From assembly GCA_902168185.1 (NCBI GenBank), contig CABHOV010000034.1, positions 186,001-250,000 on the forward strand: a stretch of DNA of 64,000 bases, written 5' to 3'. A model generated the notes under the pieces. The model saw only the letters and a program-made list of their open reading frames with translations. It had not been told where the DNA came from and ran no database searches. Positions 54,781 to 63,465 of this stretch are shown here, in pieces; position 1 is the first letter of the stretch, and the number at the start of each line of letters is the position of its first letter. A program made the position numbers and the translations under genes. Source of the stretch: an uncultured Bacteroides sp. GTDB taxonomy: Bacteria; Bacteroidota; Bacteroidia; Cytophagales; Cyclobacteriaceae.

Positions 54781-56537
54781 TTAATAATCGGTATCCAATC
54801 CCAGGCGGTCTTTCAACTCCCTGAGAATTGGATTCTTCTCAATCAGATAGTCAAATTTTTCACGGTTGGTATAGATTACTTTCCGCACATCTTCCACTTC
54901 TTTCAACTCTCCGTAAATCTGAATCGAGTTATTCTTCAATTTTTCTCTGACGAATGTTGAGAGTTCGATCCGAAGACCATTCAGCATCATTTCCTGTACG
55001 CTGTTGTGAAGATGTACCGTCACCACATTGTCCTTCAGATCGTATGGTTGTGTAAGGAGATGATATTCTGCCTGGAATTTTTTACGGAGTTCTGCGAACT
55101 CATTCCAAACTGCTTGAAGTTGCTCCGGTGTAAAGGGTTCATCGGGATCTACCTTTGCCTGGTTAGCATCTGTTTGCTCTTTCTTCGGCTCTACCTTTAA
55201 AAGATCGGTGAGCTTTACTGTTGTTTTGGGAGCGGTTTTAAACCTGGACTTTTCTGAAAAATCCGGTTTCATTGAAAATGTTGCCGGGCCGGAAGTTTCT
55301 TCTGCCGCAGGTATACCCTCCGGAGCTGATGCCGCGGACGTTGCAGGTGCAACAGAGGTTGGTGTTGGTGATTTTACTTCTTCTGCAACAGGCTCTGCGA
55401 CTGTTTCAGTCTCTACACTAATTTTTTTTTTAACCCTGCCGCATCGGCAAGTCCATTGGTAAGACTGAGTTGGTCAGATTTCAATACGCTTCCTACATGC
55501 GCCATCTTCATCAGCGCAAGCTCAACTGAAAGGCGTTGATTCTTGCTTCCCTTATAATGTATATCACACTGATTGGCGATGTTAAGCCATGTGAGCAATA
55601 GCGAAGGAGGGCACGTTTGTGCCTGTTGTATATATTTCTTTTTAACACTATCCGGAACTTCCATCAACTGTACGGTGCGCGCATCTTGTGATACGAGCAG
55701 GTTCCGGAGGTGCTCACTAAGTCCTACAATAAAATTATGTCCGTCAAAACCTTTGCGCAAAATTTCATCCAGCACCAACAAAGGCTGCGTATGATTTTGA
55801 GACAGCAACGCGTCAATCACCTGGAAGTAATAATCATAGTCCAGGATATGAAGATTGCTTAACACGTTTTTGAACATCACTCCTTTGCCCGAGGAGTATG
55901 TCACCATCAGATCGAAAATTGAAAGTGCATCACGAAGTGCACCATCTGCTTTCTGACTGATGAGGTGAAGGGCTTCATCTTCTGCCGGTATACCTTCGTG
56001 CTGCGCAATTTTTTTTAAATGATTGGCAATGTCACTGATCTGGATCCGGTTGAAATCAAAAATCTGGCAACGTGAAAGAATCGTTGGAATAACTTTATGT
56101 TTTTCCGTTGTAGCCAGAATAAAAATAGCGTATGAAGGTGGCTCTTCCAGTGTCTTCAAGAAAGCATTGAAGGCAGCGTTCGAAAGCATGTGCACCTCAT
56201 CTATAATATAGACTTTGAATTTTCCGAACTGCGGTGGATAACGAACCTGATCGATCAGATTTCGGATATCTTCAACCGAGTTGTTAGACGCGGCATCAAG
56301 CTCGAAAATATTGAGTGAATTATTTTCAGTTCTTTCTTCAAAACCATTGATCAGGCGGGCAACGATACGCGCGCAGGTTGTTTTTCCCACACCACGCGGT
56401 CCGCAGAACAAAAGAGCCTGAGCAAGTTTATTGTTATCGATAGCATTTTTGAGCGTAGTGGTAATGTGCTCTTGCCCAACCACTTCGTCAAACCCAGTAG
56501 GGCGATATTTACGTGCCGATACAACAAAGTTTTCCAT
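54781..56537 (-). CDS. dnaX: DNA polymerase III tau/gamma subunit, split by a -1 frameshift site
   Basis: The start is ATG 56537 (MENFVVSARKYRPTGFDEVVGQEH). Walker A is GPRGVGKTTC (46-55), and VYIIDEVHMLSNAAFNAFLKTLEEPP and TTEKHKVIPTILSRCQIFDF follow. The Cys4 zinc module of many DnaX proteins is absent between Walker A and LNIFELDAASNNSVEDI. The first frame ends at TAG 55413-55415 after 374 residues, right after ten A. The -1 frame continues without a stop for about 210 residues (SVETETVAEPVAEEVK to LKDRLGLDTDY), a normal tau C-terminal part. This gives gamma (374) and tau (about 585) products, unless the A-run is a sequencing error. Confidence 0.88.
55399..55431 (-). promoter_or_regulatory. 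Candidate programmed frameshift signal in dnaX
   Basis: Ten consecutive A on the coding strand (55422-55431) follow GGCAGGGTT. Ten bases after the run, GACTG-AAA-CAGTC (55399-55411) can form a 5-base-pair hairpin. A slippery A-run with a downstream hairpin is the layout of known dnaX recoding sites. The first-frame stop lies between them. Confidence 0.6.
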
Positions 56538-56724
56538 GCGAGGGCGCAAGATAAAATTGAAATGACAATTAGCAATGAACAATTGCAATTGTAACGCTCA
56601 ATTAAATGAATTTAGAGTCAGAACTTTTTTCGTTTTATATTTGTCAATTCTTTGCCAACTAAAATTGGACATTGTTCTTTGAAAACATGTGCATTGGTCA
56701 TCCATGTTCTTGTTTTAAAAAATC

Positions 56725-57113
56725 GGGGCCGACCGGTTTTGACAGGATGTTTGAGGTCGTAAAGAAGCATGCAGGCTCATAGGATGAGAGCCTTGAAAGA
56801 TAGTCCTGAATCATACTTGGCGAGTCTAACTACGCCATGGCTGCTTAATTTAGCGATCCGCTAAGTTACGCCTCGTCCCGATAAGATCGGGAAAGCCATC
56901 ATCGCTCAGCACTGTCGTTTTGCAGGTGCTGGTTAGCGGTGTCGTAATGCAGAACTGCTCCGCGCGATGTTGCTAAGCGCGGCTAAGACACAGTAACTAA
57001 GGTGTAGTTTGGCTGTTGCCTGCCTTGCTACTCCCGACAATTAAAGTCAACTAAGCATGTAGAAGGTATGAGTTCTTCTTCTCTGGACCAGAGTTCGATT
57101 CTCTGCGGCTCCA
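56725..57113 (+). ncRNA. ssrA: tmRNA
   Basis: The 5' end GGGGCCGACCGG pairs with CGGCTCC near the 3' end (57106-57112) to form the tRNA-like acceptor stem, followed by discriminator A. CCA is not encoded. A T-arm with GTTCGATTC is present. The tag reading frame is GGC GAG TCT AAC TAC GCC ATG GCT GCT TAA (56819-56848), giving GESNYAMAA, a typical proteolysis tag. It rescues stalled ribosomes together with SmpB. The 3' end is a favoured integration site, and an integrase gene follows. Confidence 0.97.
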
Positions 57114-57137
57114 CTGGTACACAAATCAAAGGAATAC

Positions 57138-57173
57138 AAAAGCCCGAATCCGTAATGAATTCGGGCTTTTTTG
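57138..57173 (+). terminator. tmRNA terminator
   Basis: AAAGCCCGAA and TTCGGGCTTT arms around a short loop are followed by a T-run (57167-57172), 25 bases after the tmRNA 3' end. Confidence 0.85.
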
Positions 57174-57209
57174 TTTTAGATCACCCTCAAATCATACCCA
57201 TCCGTAGGT

Positions 57210-57260
57210 GGCAAATTCGGTGCACTTTTAAAGTACACCGACACGTTTGCCGAATTTGGC
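57210..57260. repeat. Nested inverted repeats upstream of the integrase gene
   Basis: CGGTGCACTTT (57218-57228) and AAAGTACACCG (57230-57240) form a near-perfect palindrome. CAAATTCGG (57212-57220) and CCGAATTTG (57250-57258) form an overlapping second one. They may be integrase arm-binding sites or an operator for the integrase gene. Confidence 0.45.
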
Positions 57261-57350
57261 CTTTATTAATTGATAATCAAGCAGTTCACCTTATGAACAT
57301 CTTGACTATCTCTGGACAAAAACGGATTTTGAAACTTAAACGGATGGTAT

Positions 57351-58574
57351 ATGGCAAACATTAAAGTTCTATTCTACTTAAGAAAGTCGAAGACCAATCG
57401 CTTCGGATCAGATCCGATCTATATGCGAGTAACAGTGAGCGGGGACCGTTTTGAAACAGCTACTTCCTATTCCGTAGAGCCAGCTAAATGGTCTCAAAAA
57501 AGCTGTCGAGTTATTGGCAATAATAAAGAGGCAAAAGAGCTAAATAACTTACTGGATGCGTTACGTGCCAAAGTGTATGATATACAAAAGACGCTGATCC
57601 TAACGAATCAAGAAATAACAAAAGATGTGTTTGGCAAACTATGGTTCGGTGTCAAAGAGCCATCAAAAATGCTATTGGTTATATTTAAGGAACACAACGA
57701 ACAGATCGAAGCACTAATCAACATACAGTATTCGTTAGCCACCTATAAAAAGTATCTAACAACGTTTGATCATACTGCTAATTTTATTCGTGAACTATAT
57801 AGCAAAACAGATATAGCTGTCGAAGATATCAAGTATAAGTTCATAACAGATTTTGAATTTTGGCTTAAGACAAAAAAGAAGTGCAACCAAAACAGCACCG
57901 TAAAGTATCTTACAAACTTCAAAAAGATCATTCATATATGTACTAAAAATGGATGGCTTCTCCGTGATCCATTTGCTGCTCATAAAATGATAAAAGAGGA
58001 CACTCAACGTCCCTACCTGACAAGTGCTGAGCTTAATATACTCCATGCAAAAGATTTTTCAAGTGAAAGACTACGTCAGGTACGAGATATATTTCTATTC
58101 AGCTGCTATACCGGCCTGGCATATATTGACACACAAAAGTTGACTTATAACGAAATTGTTACAGGCATAGACGGTGAAAAGTGGATTATCACTACGCGAC
58201 AAAAAACGGAGGCAGCATCGCGCATACCATTACTACCAACTGCCATAGCTATTTTAGAGAAGTATAAAGACCATCCCGCATGTATAGTCAAAAATAGAGC
58301 CCTACCTATATTAAGTAATCAGAAGATGAATGAGTATCTGCATGAAATTGCAACAATCTGCGGTATAAATAAAAAAATGACCTATCATACAGCGAGACAT
58401 ACGTTTGCCACTACGGTGACACTCACGAACGGTGTACCAATTGAAACTGTTAGTAAAATGCTCGGTCACCGAAATCTGAAGACGACACAACACTATGCAA
58501 AAATTGTAGATATCAAAATCAGTGAAGACATGAAAGCACTTAAATATCGAATGCAGCAGGATATTTCTAAATGA
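57351..58574 (+). CDS. Tyrosine recombinase/integrase of an ssrA-integrated element
   Basis: The 407-residue protein has an N-terminal arm-binding domain (about 1-90, FYLRKSKTNRFGSDPIYMRV), a SAM-like core-binding domain (about 105-210) and a catalytic domain. H346 and R349 (YHTARHTF), H373 (LGHRN) and Y382 (HYAKI) are present. The first catalytic Arg is replaced by Ala in SCYTGLAYID, as in many Bacteroidota integrases of the CTnDOT type, where that position is also not Arg. It lies 237 bases after ssrA in the same direction. Unlike the DNA beyond 59.3 kb, its base composition matches the host. Confidence 0.93.
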   Translation: MANIKVLFYLRKSKTNRFGSDPIYMRVTVSGDRFETATSYSVEPAKWSQKSCRVIGNNKEAKELNNLLDALRAKVYDIQKTLILTNQEITKDVFGKLWFGVKEPSKMLLVIFKEHNEQIEALINIQYSLATYKKYLTTFDHTANFIRELYSKTDIAVEDIKYKFITDFEFWLKTKKKCNQNSTVKYLTNFKKIIHICTKNGWLLRDPFAAHKMIKEDTQRPYLTSAELNILHAKDFSSERLRQVRDIFLFSCYTGLAYIDTQKLTYNEIVTGIDGEKWIITTRQKTEAASRIPLLPTAIAILEKYKDHPACIVKNRALPILSNQKMNEYLHEIATICGINKKMTYHTARHTFATTVTLTNGVPIETVSKMLGHRNLKTTQHYAKIVDIKISEDMKALKYRMQQDISK

Positions 58575-58632
58575 TTTATATAGGATACGCCATTACAACA
58601 CTATGGAAAAACGGAAAGACGAAGTATATATA

Positions 58633-58956
58633 TCAAAATTCACCTAGGCAATCTTCTAAAGCTACTATAGCCTCTTGAAAGATATCCAGCTTAATCTGAC
58701 GGCACGACACAATACATTTTCTTAATGAATGTGATAAGATAGGCATTGCTTCACGTAGCTGTTCGGGGTTATTTTCAATGGCAGATAGCGCTCGGATACA
58801 ATCCTTTTGACACAAGCTAATTGCTTTGATATGTTTTTCTAGCTTGGAGTCATCAACACTACGGAGTAGTTCTGCGCACGGCTTCAATATGCCTATGCAA
58901 TTGAACAACGCCTTTTTTAAAGTGGCGTTAGATATAGGTTTAGTCAGGTGGCTCAT
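58633..58956 (-). CDS. Small Cys-rich helical protein
   Basis: These 107 residues are predicted to form four helices, with Cys pairs spaced one helix turn or so apart: C20-x6-C27, C49-x3-C53, C80-x3-C84 and C102 (CIGILKPC, CQKDC, CIVSC). There is no signal peptide. This layout resembles four-helix-bundle copper-binding proteins (DUF326/Csp-like), but the match is by pattern only. It converges on the integrase gene inside the ssrA-linked element. Confidence 0.6.
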   Translation of the reverse strand: MSHLTKPISNATLKKALFNCIGILKPCAELLRSVDDSKLEKHIKAISLCQKDCIRALSAIENNPEQLREAMPILSHSLRKCIVSCRQIKLDIFQEAIVALEDCLGEF

Positions 58957-59615
58957 GTACAGTTCAACGGATCATTACGCCTCACAAAGTTCTTAATAAA
59001 GAGGAATATTACAATCAGTATCAAATAGAAAAGAAAAGTCATTGCTGACTACATAGTTTTAACTTCAGAGCAAACTAGTAGAATGGGCGATAGTGCTCCT
59101 TGAGCAGATAATGTGATTTCATAATTGTAGGCATCCGGATAAGAGAAGCTTACACGAATATCTCGAAGAAGACAAAAAAGAAGACACTATACTATCTCAT
59201 CGAGCCCTATATCAGAGATGCAAAGTTAGAAAGCATATTCATAAAAGGCAGTTCGCTTTTGAACCCTTTCGGTATACTATACATATACAAAAAAAACAAT
59301 CATTAGCGCTTGATTTATTGAATATCGGCAAGCTACTCTACGTTACCGAGTACTGCAGTTAGGGCTTAATGAAGTCGAAGATGATCTTAAATATCAGCAT
59401 CTGTTCGATGCACTATTGTTTTGTTACATTAAATAGAGAAGCCAACTATTCTGGCTCGACCTTGAACTCAGAACCATTGATGGTAACGAACATCCACGTC
59501 CGATTATGGACGTACTTTCTGATCTCAATTGCCAATAGATGATAAAAACATAATATACAATGTTGGCAGAGTATTTGTCACCTATAAAGGGTAATATTAT
59601 GAAACACTTCTCTCG
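58957..59615. other. Gene-poor stretch with probable decayed coding fragments
   Basis: No intact gene is evident in 659 bases. On the minus strand, the codons before a TAG at 59446-59448 read as a plausible protein end (RKYVHNRTWMFVTING, then SEFKVEPE) but have no proper start. On the plus strand, about 59300-59360 read LALDLLNIGKLLYVTEYCS before a stop. Both look like remnants. TATA is frequent up to about 59.3 kb and rare after, so a junction between resident and acquired DNA probably lies here. Confidence 0.35.
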
Positions 59616-60488
59616 GTGGATCCAAAAAAGTCAATTACAATTTTAAAGGAGATCAGAGATTACATTATTCCTCTTGGGGAGGAAGAGTTGTATCAACTGG
59701 AGCAGAATATCTTAAGAGAAGGCTGCCGGGAACCGCTTATTGTTTGGATAAAAAATGATCAACAGGTTTTGGTGGACGGTCATAATCGCTTTAAAATCTG
59801 CCAAAAAAATAATATTCCATTTAAGATTAAGAAAAAAGACTTTAAGGACCTTGATGAAGTGAAGGTTTGGATGGTAGAGAACCAGATGGGCCGTAGGAAT
59901 CTGAGCGCAGATCAAATGAGCTACTATCGCGGTCTAAAATACCTTTCTCTGAGAAAGAAAAAGGGCGGCTATGAAAATGTGAAATCGAAGGGTCAAAATG
60001 ACACATCAACCTCGGAGTTTCTTGCCAATCATTTTAACGTCAGTGAGAGTACAGTAAAACGGGATGCTAAGTTTGCTGAAGGCCTTAATATTATTGGCCG
60101 AACGAATCCTAAGCTGAAAATGAAGGTTCTGACCGGCGAAGCCAAGGTAAAAAAATCAGACGTTCAGATTCTTGCCGGGGCAAAAAACACCGAAAAAATA
60201 AGCATTAAGAATGAGGCAGATCTCTTTAACAAAGCAAAAGTTATTCGAGAGGAGATTCTAAACGAAGTTGAGAGCAATGTTAAAAAGATCCATGGCGACA
60301 AGATTGCCCGAGCGCAGGAGATCATGAACACGCATGAGCCCATGTTCGTGAATCGTGAGGAGAGATTAAGGAAAACTAAAGGAATGATCATTAGTTCAAT
60401 AAACAGGGCCATAAATAAGCGGGATGTAAATGCAATTAAGGAATTGAAGAAGCTTATAGAAAGGTTGGCAGATGAAATTATGGGTTAA
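59616..60488 (+). CDS. ParB-like nuclease-domain protein
   Basis: The 290-residue protein starts with GTG; the nearby ATG at 59599 is out of frame. Residues 15-95 are ParB/sulfiredoxin-like (LEQNILREGCREPLIVWIKNDQQVLVDGHNRFKICQKNNIPF, then EVKVWMVENQMGRRNLS). A helix-turn-helix at about 130-150 (ANHFNVSESTVKRDAKFAEG) and a charged coiled C-terminus follow. Such proteins occur on mobile elements of Bacteroidota. TATA occurs only once in the gene, unlike the chromosome, so foreign origin is likely. Confidence 0.85.
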   Translation: MDPKKSITILKEIRDYIIPLGEEELYQLEQNILREGCREPLIVWIKNDQQVLVDGHNRFKICQKNNIPFKIKKKDFKDLDEVKVWMVENQMGRRNLSADQMSYYRGLKYLSLRKKKGGYENVKSKGQNDTSTSEFLANHFNVSESTVKRDAKFAEGLNIIGRTNPKLKMKVLTGEAKVKKSDVQILAGAKNTEKISIKNEADLFNKAKVIREEILNEVESNVKKIHGDKIARAQEIMNTHEPMFVNREERLRKTKGMIISSINRAINKRDVNAIKELKKLIERLADEIMG

Positions 60489-60517
60489 CGGATTGTGCCA
60501 ACTGCTATCACAATCCG
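60489..60517 (+). terminator. Hairpin after the ParB-like gene
   Basis: CGGATTGTG (60489-60497) and CACAATCCG (60509-60517) are perfect arms with an 11-base loop, starting right after the stop codon. A short T-run follows at about 60526-60530. Confidence 0.6.
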
Positions 60518-60582
60518 ACGATTGCTTTTTCATCCGATGATCTCGTTCTCAAATGTGATATGCGACTGTGGTGAATGGACGA

Positions 60583-60684
60583 ATGATTGGAAGGTTGCTT
60601 AAAAAAATGCCTAAAAAAGAACAACTTACTGCATTAAAAACTATACTTGCCGGTGATCTGTTCCGGCGGTTCCCGATGGAATAA
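60583..60684 (+). CDS. Possible 33-residue peptide upstream of the glycosyltransferase
   Basis: The frame ATG 60583 to TAA 60684 encodes MIGRLLKKMPKKEQLTALKT followed by ILAGDLFRRFPME. It is basic and partly helical. It lies 47 bases before the glycosyltransferase gene on the same strand, where a secreted-peptide precursor could sit, but it has no double-Gly leader or core that I recognise. It may equally be a gene remnant. Confidence 0.25.
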   Translation: MIGRLLKKMPKKEQLTALKTILAGDLFRRFPME

Positions 60685-60731
60685 GGTTATGACAAGCTAA
60701 AAGTTGCTTTACCACCGTATTTTTAATTTAT

Positions 60732-61484
60732 ATGCATCAACCTTCTGTTACTTGCATTTGCAATACAAGAAAGAGACCTCATTTTTTAGAAAGGGCAATT
60801 AAAAATTTTAATGCCCAGACTTATGAAAACAAGGAACTATTAATTACTTATGAAGACGATGATGATTTAACACATCAAATTGTCAGTGGTCTGAATTCTC
60901 CAAACATAAAAACACTTCGGATACCATCTGCGCCAGAATTCACGCTAGGAACGCTAAGAAACTTAGCCGTTGAGAGCTGTTCTAGTGAAGTCATTTGTGT
61001 TTGGGACGATGATGACTGGTACCACGTAGATAGGATCAAGGTACAGGTCGCAAGCCTACTTAGCAGCCATAAACCGGTTTGTGTGATGGCTTATTTGCTA
61101 TTGTTCAACTGTTATGAAAATCAGGCTTACTTAAGTCAATTGAGAACCTGGGAAAACAGCGTGGTTTGCTTAAGATCAGCGTTTAATGATGAGGTAAAAT
61201 ATGGAGATTTAGAGAGAAGCGAGGACTTGGTCTTAGTAGAACAATTTATAAAACTGAACATGATCTACCCGATCTTAGTACCTCATCTTTATACCTACGT
61301 TCTTCATGGCAAAAATACGTGGGATCATGATCATCGTAATTTACTATGTTCAGAAGGTCGAAAACTGTCAAAAGAATCCAGCTTATTGTTACAGGATATA
61401 CTCAATGGCAAATACTCTTTTGAAGAAGGATCTGAACTACTTCAAAGCCCGCAAATGGTTTCCCAGTTCAGGTATATTCCTTGA
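60732..61484 (+). CDS. Family 2 glycosyltransferase
   Basis: The 250-residue GT-A fold protein begins VTCICNTRKRPHFLERAIKNF, with TYENKELLITYEDDDD, the sugar-nucleotide region LGTLRNLAVESCSSEVI and a D-x-D metal motif at D92-D95 (VWDDDDWYHVDRI). A possible catalytic acidic patch is ERSEDLVL. No membrane segment is visible, so it is cytoplasmic and small. The acceptor could be a peptide, lipid or glycan. It converges on an ABC exporter gene, which hints at a secreted glycosylated product, but this is inference. Confidence 0.88.
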   Translation: MHQPSVTCICNTRKRPHFLERAIKNFNAQTYENKELLITYEDDDDLTHQIVSGLNSPNIKTLRIPSAPEFTLGTLRNLAVESCSSEVICVWDDDDWYHVDRIKVQVASLLSSHKPVCVMAYLLLFNCYENQAYLSQLRTWENSVVCLRSAFNDEVKYGDLERSEDLVLVEQFIKLNMIYPILVPHLYTYVLHGKNTWDHDHRNLLCSEGRKLSKESSLLLQDILNGKYSFEEGSELLQSPQMVSQFRYIP

Positions 61485-61542
61485 CACGAATAATGATGCA
61501 ACCGTGCCTTAATCTAGTTTATTGTACGAGCTTGCGTACTTA

Positions 61543-63357
61543 TTAATCTTCACATAAGGATACTGAGGCTCCATATCGATCTGCTTGAGTTTTAAATAAT
61601 CTTGCATATTCTTTATTCTGTAGCATAAGATTCTTGTGAGATCCCTGTTCAATTATCTTCCCCTGATCAAACAAGAAAATGTTGTCTTGGTATTGGAGCG
61701 TATTAAACCGGTGAGTTATTAAGATTACCGTTTTATCAGTCATCTTAGTTTTAATGGTGTCAAATATTTTTTCTTCGGAGGCGACATCGACCGAAGCAGT
61801 AGGCTCATCCAAAATCGTAATTGGAGCATTACGGTAAAAAATCCTAGCCACTGAAAGGCGTTGGTGCTGGCCTTTTGATAATTCTATTCCATCCAGGTAG
61901 CCTTTCCAAACCAATCTGTCATAATCTTTGATGAACTCATCTGATCCCGAGGATTGTGCAGCAACCTTTAACCGCTCATTTGAGTCATTGTTCACGCTTG
62001 AAACATCACCAATTTTTATTGCCTCACGGAATGTGACATTGTAGACTGGAAAATCTTGTAACAAGATACCCAGGGAATTTTGCCATGCTGCCAAATTGAT
62101 ATCGCGTAAATCTCTGCCATTTACTAAAATGCTCCCTTCCGTTGGATCATAAACGCGGCTAAGGAGCTTTATTAGTGTCGTTTTTCCGGAACCGTTTGCA
62201 CCGACAATAGCCACCTTTTGTCCTGGCAATATTGAGAATGAAATATTTTCCAGAACGTATGGATTGGCTATCGTTTCGTCTGGGTATTTAAACGAAACAT
62301 TTTTAAATTCAATTAAAGGTGGTTGAGCAAATTTAGGGGCTATGTCATTTGCGTTTGATTTGATCTTAGGCTGAATACTAAAGAGTTCAAACCAGCGCGC
62401 TGCGTATCTTGAGGCATCTTCAACTCCTGAAATCGATTCAACCAATCCATTGATGGTCTGATAAAATTTCGTGTAGGTTGTAAAAGCTAAAATCAGGCCG
62501 CCTATCGGTATCTGACCATGAATTGTTTCCCATGCAATAAGTGCAATCGCTGCGAATAAAAAAATCAAATACCATAGACTTAGCAGACTATAGGAGATCG
62601 TCTTTTTCCTTTCAGCAGTTGTAATACTGTTATCAACCGTTTTTATCCTACTAGAGATCTGATCCTTTAACCAATCCTTAAGATTTAATAGAACTGTGTC
62701 AACAGCTTTGTTAAACTCTTCAAAGTGTGCTACACGGTTGGTGATAAATCTGTAATCTTCAATAGCCGCCTTCCGTATACGAAATACTTCGATGCTATAT
62801 TTCTTATACACCTGATAGATAGGCGCTGCTGCCAGTAGTGAAAAAAGAACAAGCCAAGGACTCAATGACCACAGGACTCCCAATGATATAAAAATCCCAA
62901 AGATGTTTCCTACCGTTATAAAGATAAAGTCCTGAACATTTGAAATGCTGTCTGTCCCCCACTCTTTCGCACTTCGCAGCAAATTCTGATAAGAGCTGCT
63001 CTCAATTGTTCCTATATCAAGCAGGGACTGCTTTTCAATTTTATAAACTGTAAGCTGATAATTGTTGTCTCTGCGAAATTTTCCACGGTAAAACAATCCT
63101 GCATTTGTTAATACAGTCGGCACCAAAAATGAAAAAACTAAAACGATCGATGCAAAAAATAATTCATCGGTAGCTGAACCATCTTGTTTCAGCTTAACAA
63201 TTGCATTAACAATCGATGCGAAGCTGATAAACTGCACATAGACCATCGCATTTTGTATTATGCTAAATGCGACTAAGATTAAGAAGACATTTCTATTGGT
63301 CTTCCATGTAAAATCCAGACATTTTCTGATTGTACCTATGGTGCTTTTACTTTCCAT
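61543..63357 (-). CDS. ABC exporter, fused membrane and ATPase domains
   Basis: The 604-residue protein has six membrane helices (about 20-310) and an ATPase domain (about 345-590) with Walker A GANGSGKTTLIKLL, signature ELSKGQHQRLSVARIFY, Walker B ITILDEPTASVD and the switch His in ITHRFNTL. There is no N-terminal C39 peptidase, so it would not trim a leader itself. Substrates of this class include lipids, peptides and natural products. It follows the edge gene on the same strand after a 108-base gap. Confidence 0.92.
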   Translation of the reverse strand: MESKSTIGTIRKCLDFTWKTNRNVFLILVAFSIIQNAMVYVQFISFASIVNAIVKLKQDGSATDELFFASIVLVFSFLVPTVLTNAGLFYRGKFRRDNNYQLTVYKIEKQSLLDIGTIESSSYQNLLRSAKEWGTDSISNVQDFIFITVGNIFGIFISLGVLWSLSPWLVLFSLLAAAPIYQVYKKYSIEVFRIRKAAIEDYRFITNRVAHFEEFNKAVDTVLLNLKDWLKDQISSRIKTVDNSITTAERKKTISYSLLSLWYLIFLFAAIALIAWETIHGQIPIGGLILAFTTYTKFYQTINGLVESISGVEDASRYAARWFELFSIQPKIKSNANDIAPKFAQPPLIEFKNVSFKYPDETIANPYVLENISFSILPGQKVAIVGANGSGKTTLIKLLSRVYDPTEGSILVNGRDLRDINLAAWQNSLGILLQDFPVYNVTFREAIKIGDVSSVNNDSNERLKVAAQSSGSDEFIKDYDRLVWKGYLDGIELSKGQHQRLSVARIFYRNAPITILDEPTASVDVASEEKIFDTIKTKMTDKTVILITHRFNTLQYQDNIFLFDQGKIIEQGSHKNLMLQNKEYARLFKTQADRYGASVSLCED

Positions 63358-63465
63358 ATTTCCTCTTATTTCTCTGACTTGTTAATATCGAATGATAACT
63401 ATCATTCGAATGATTAATGTCTGAACGTTTTCAAACCCAATACCTTGACTTCCTTACTAGTCGGC

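Noticed and set aside
54781-55272. A separate 163-residue gene starting at ATG 55272
   Set aside because: The frame is open upstream to the A10 run of dnaX and the sequence is a normal tau C-terminal region, so it is the second part of dnaX.
57068-57364. A 98-codon forward frame over the tmRNA end and terminator
   Set aside because: It overlaps the tRNA-like 3' end of ssrA, its terminator and the integrase start, and its translation has no protein-like features.
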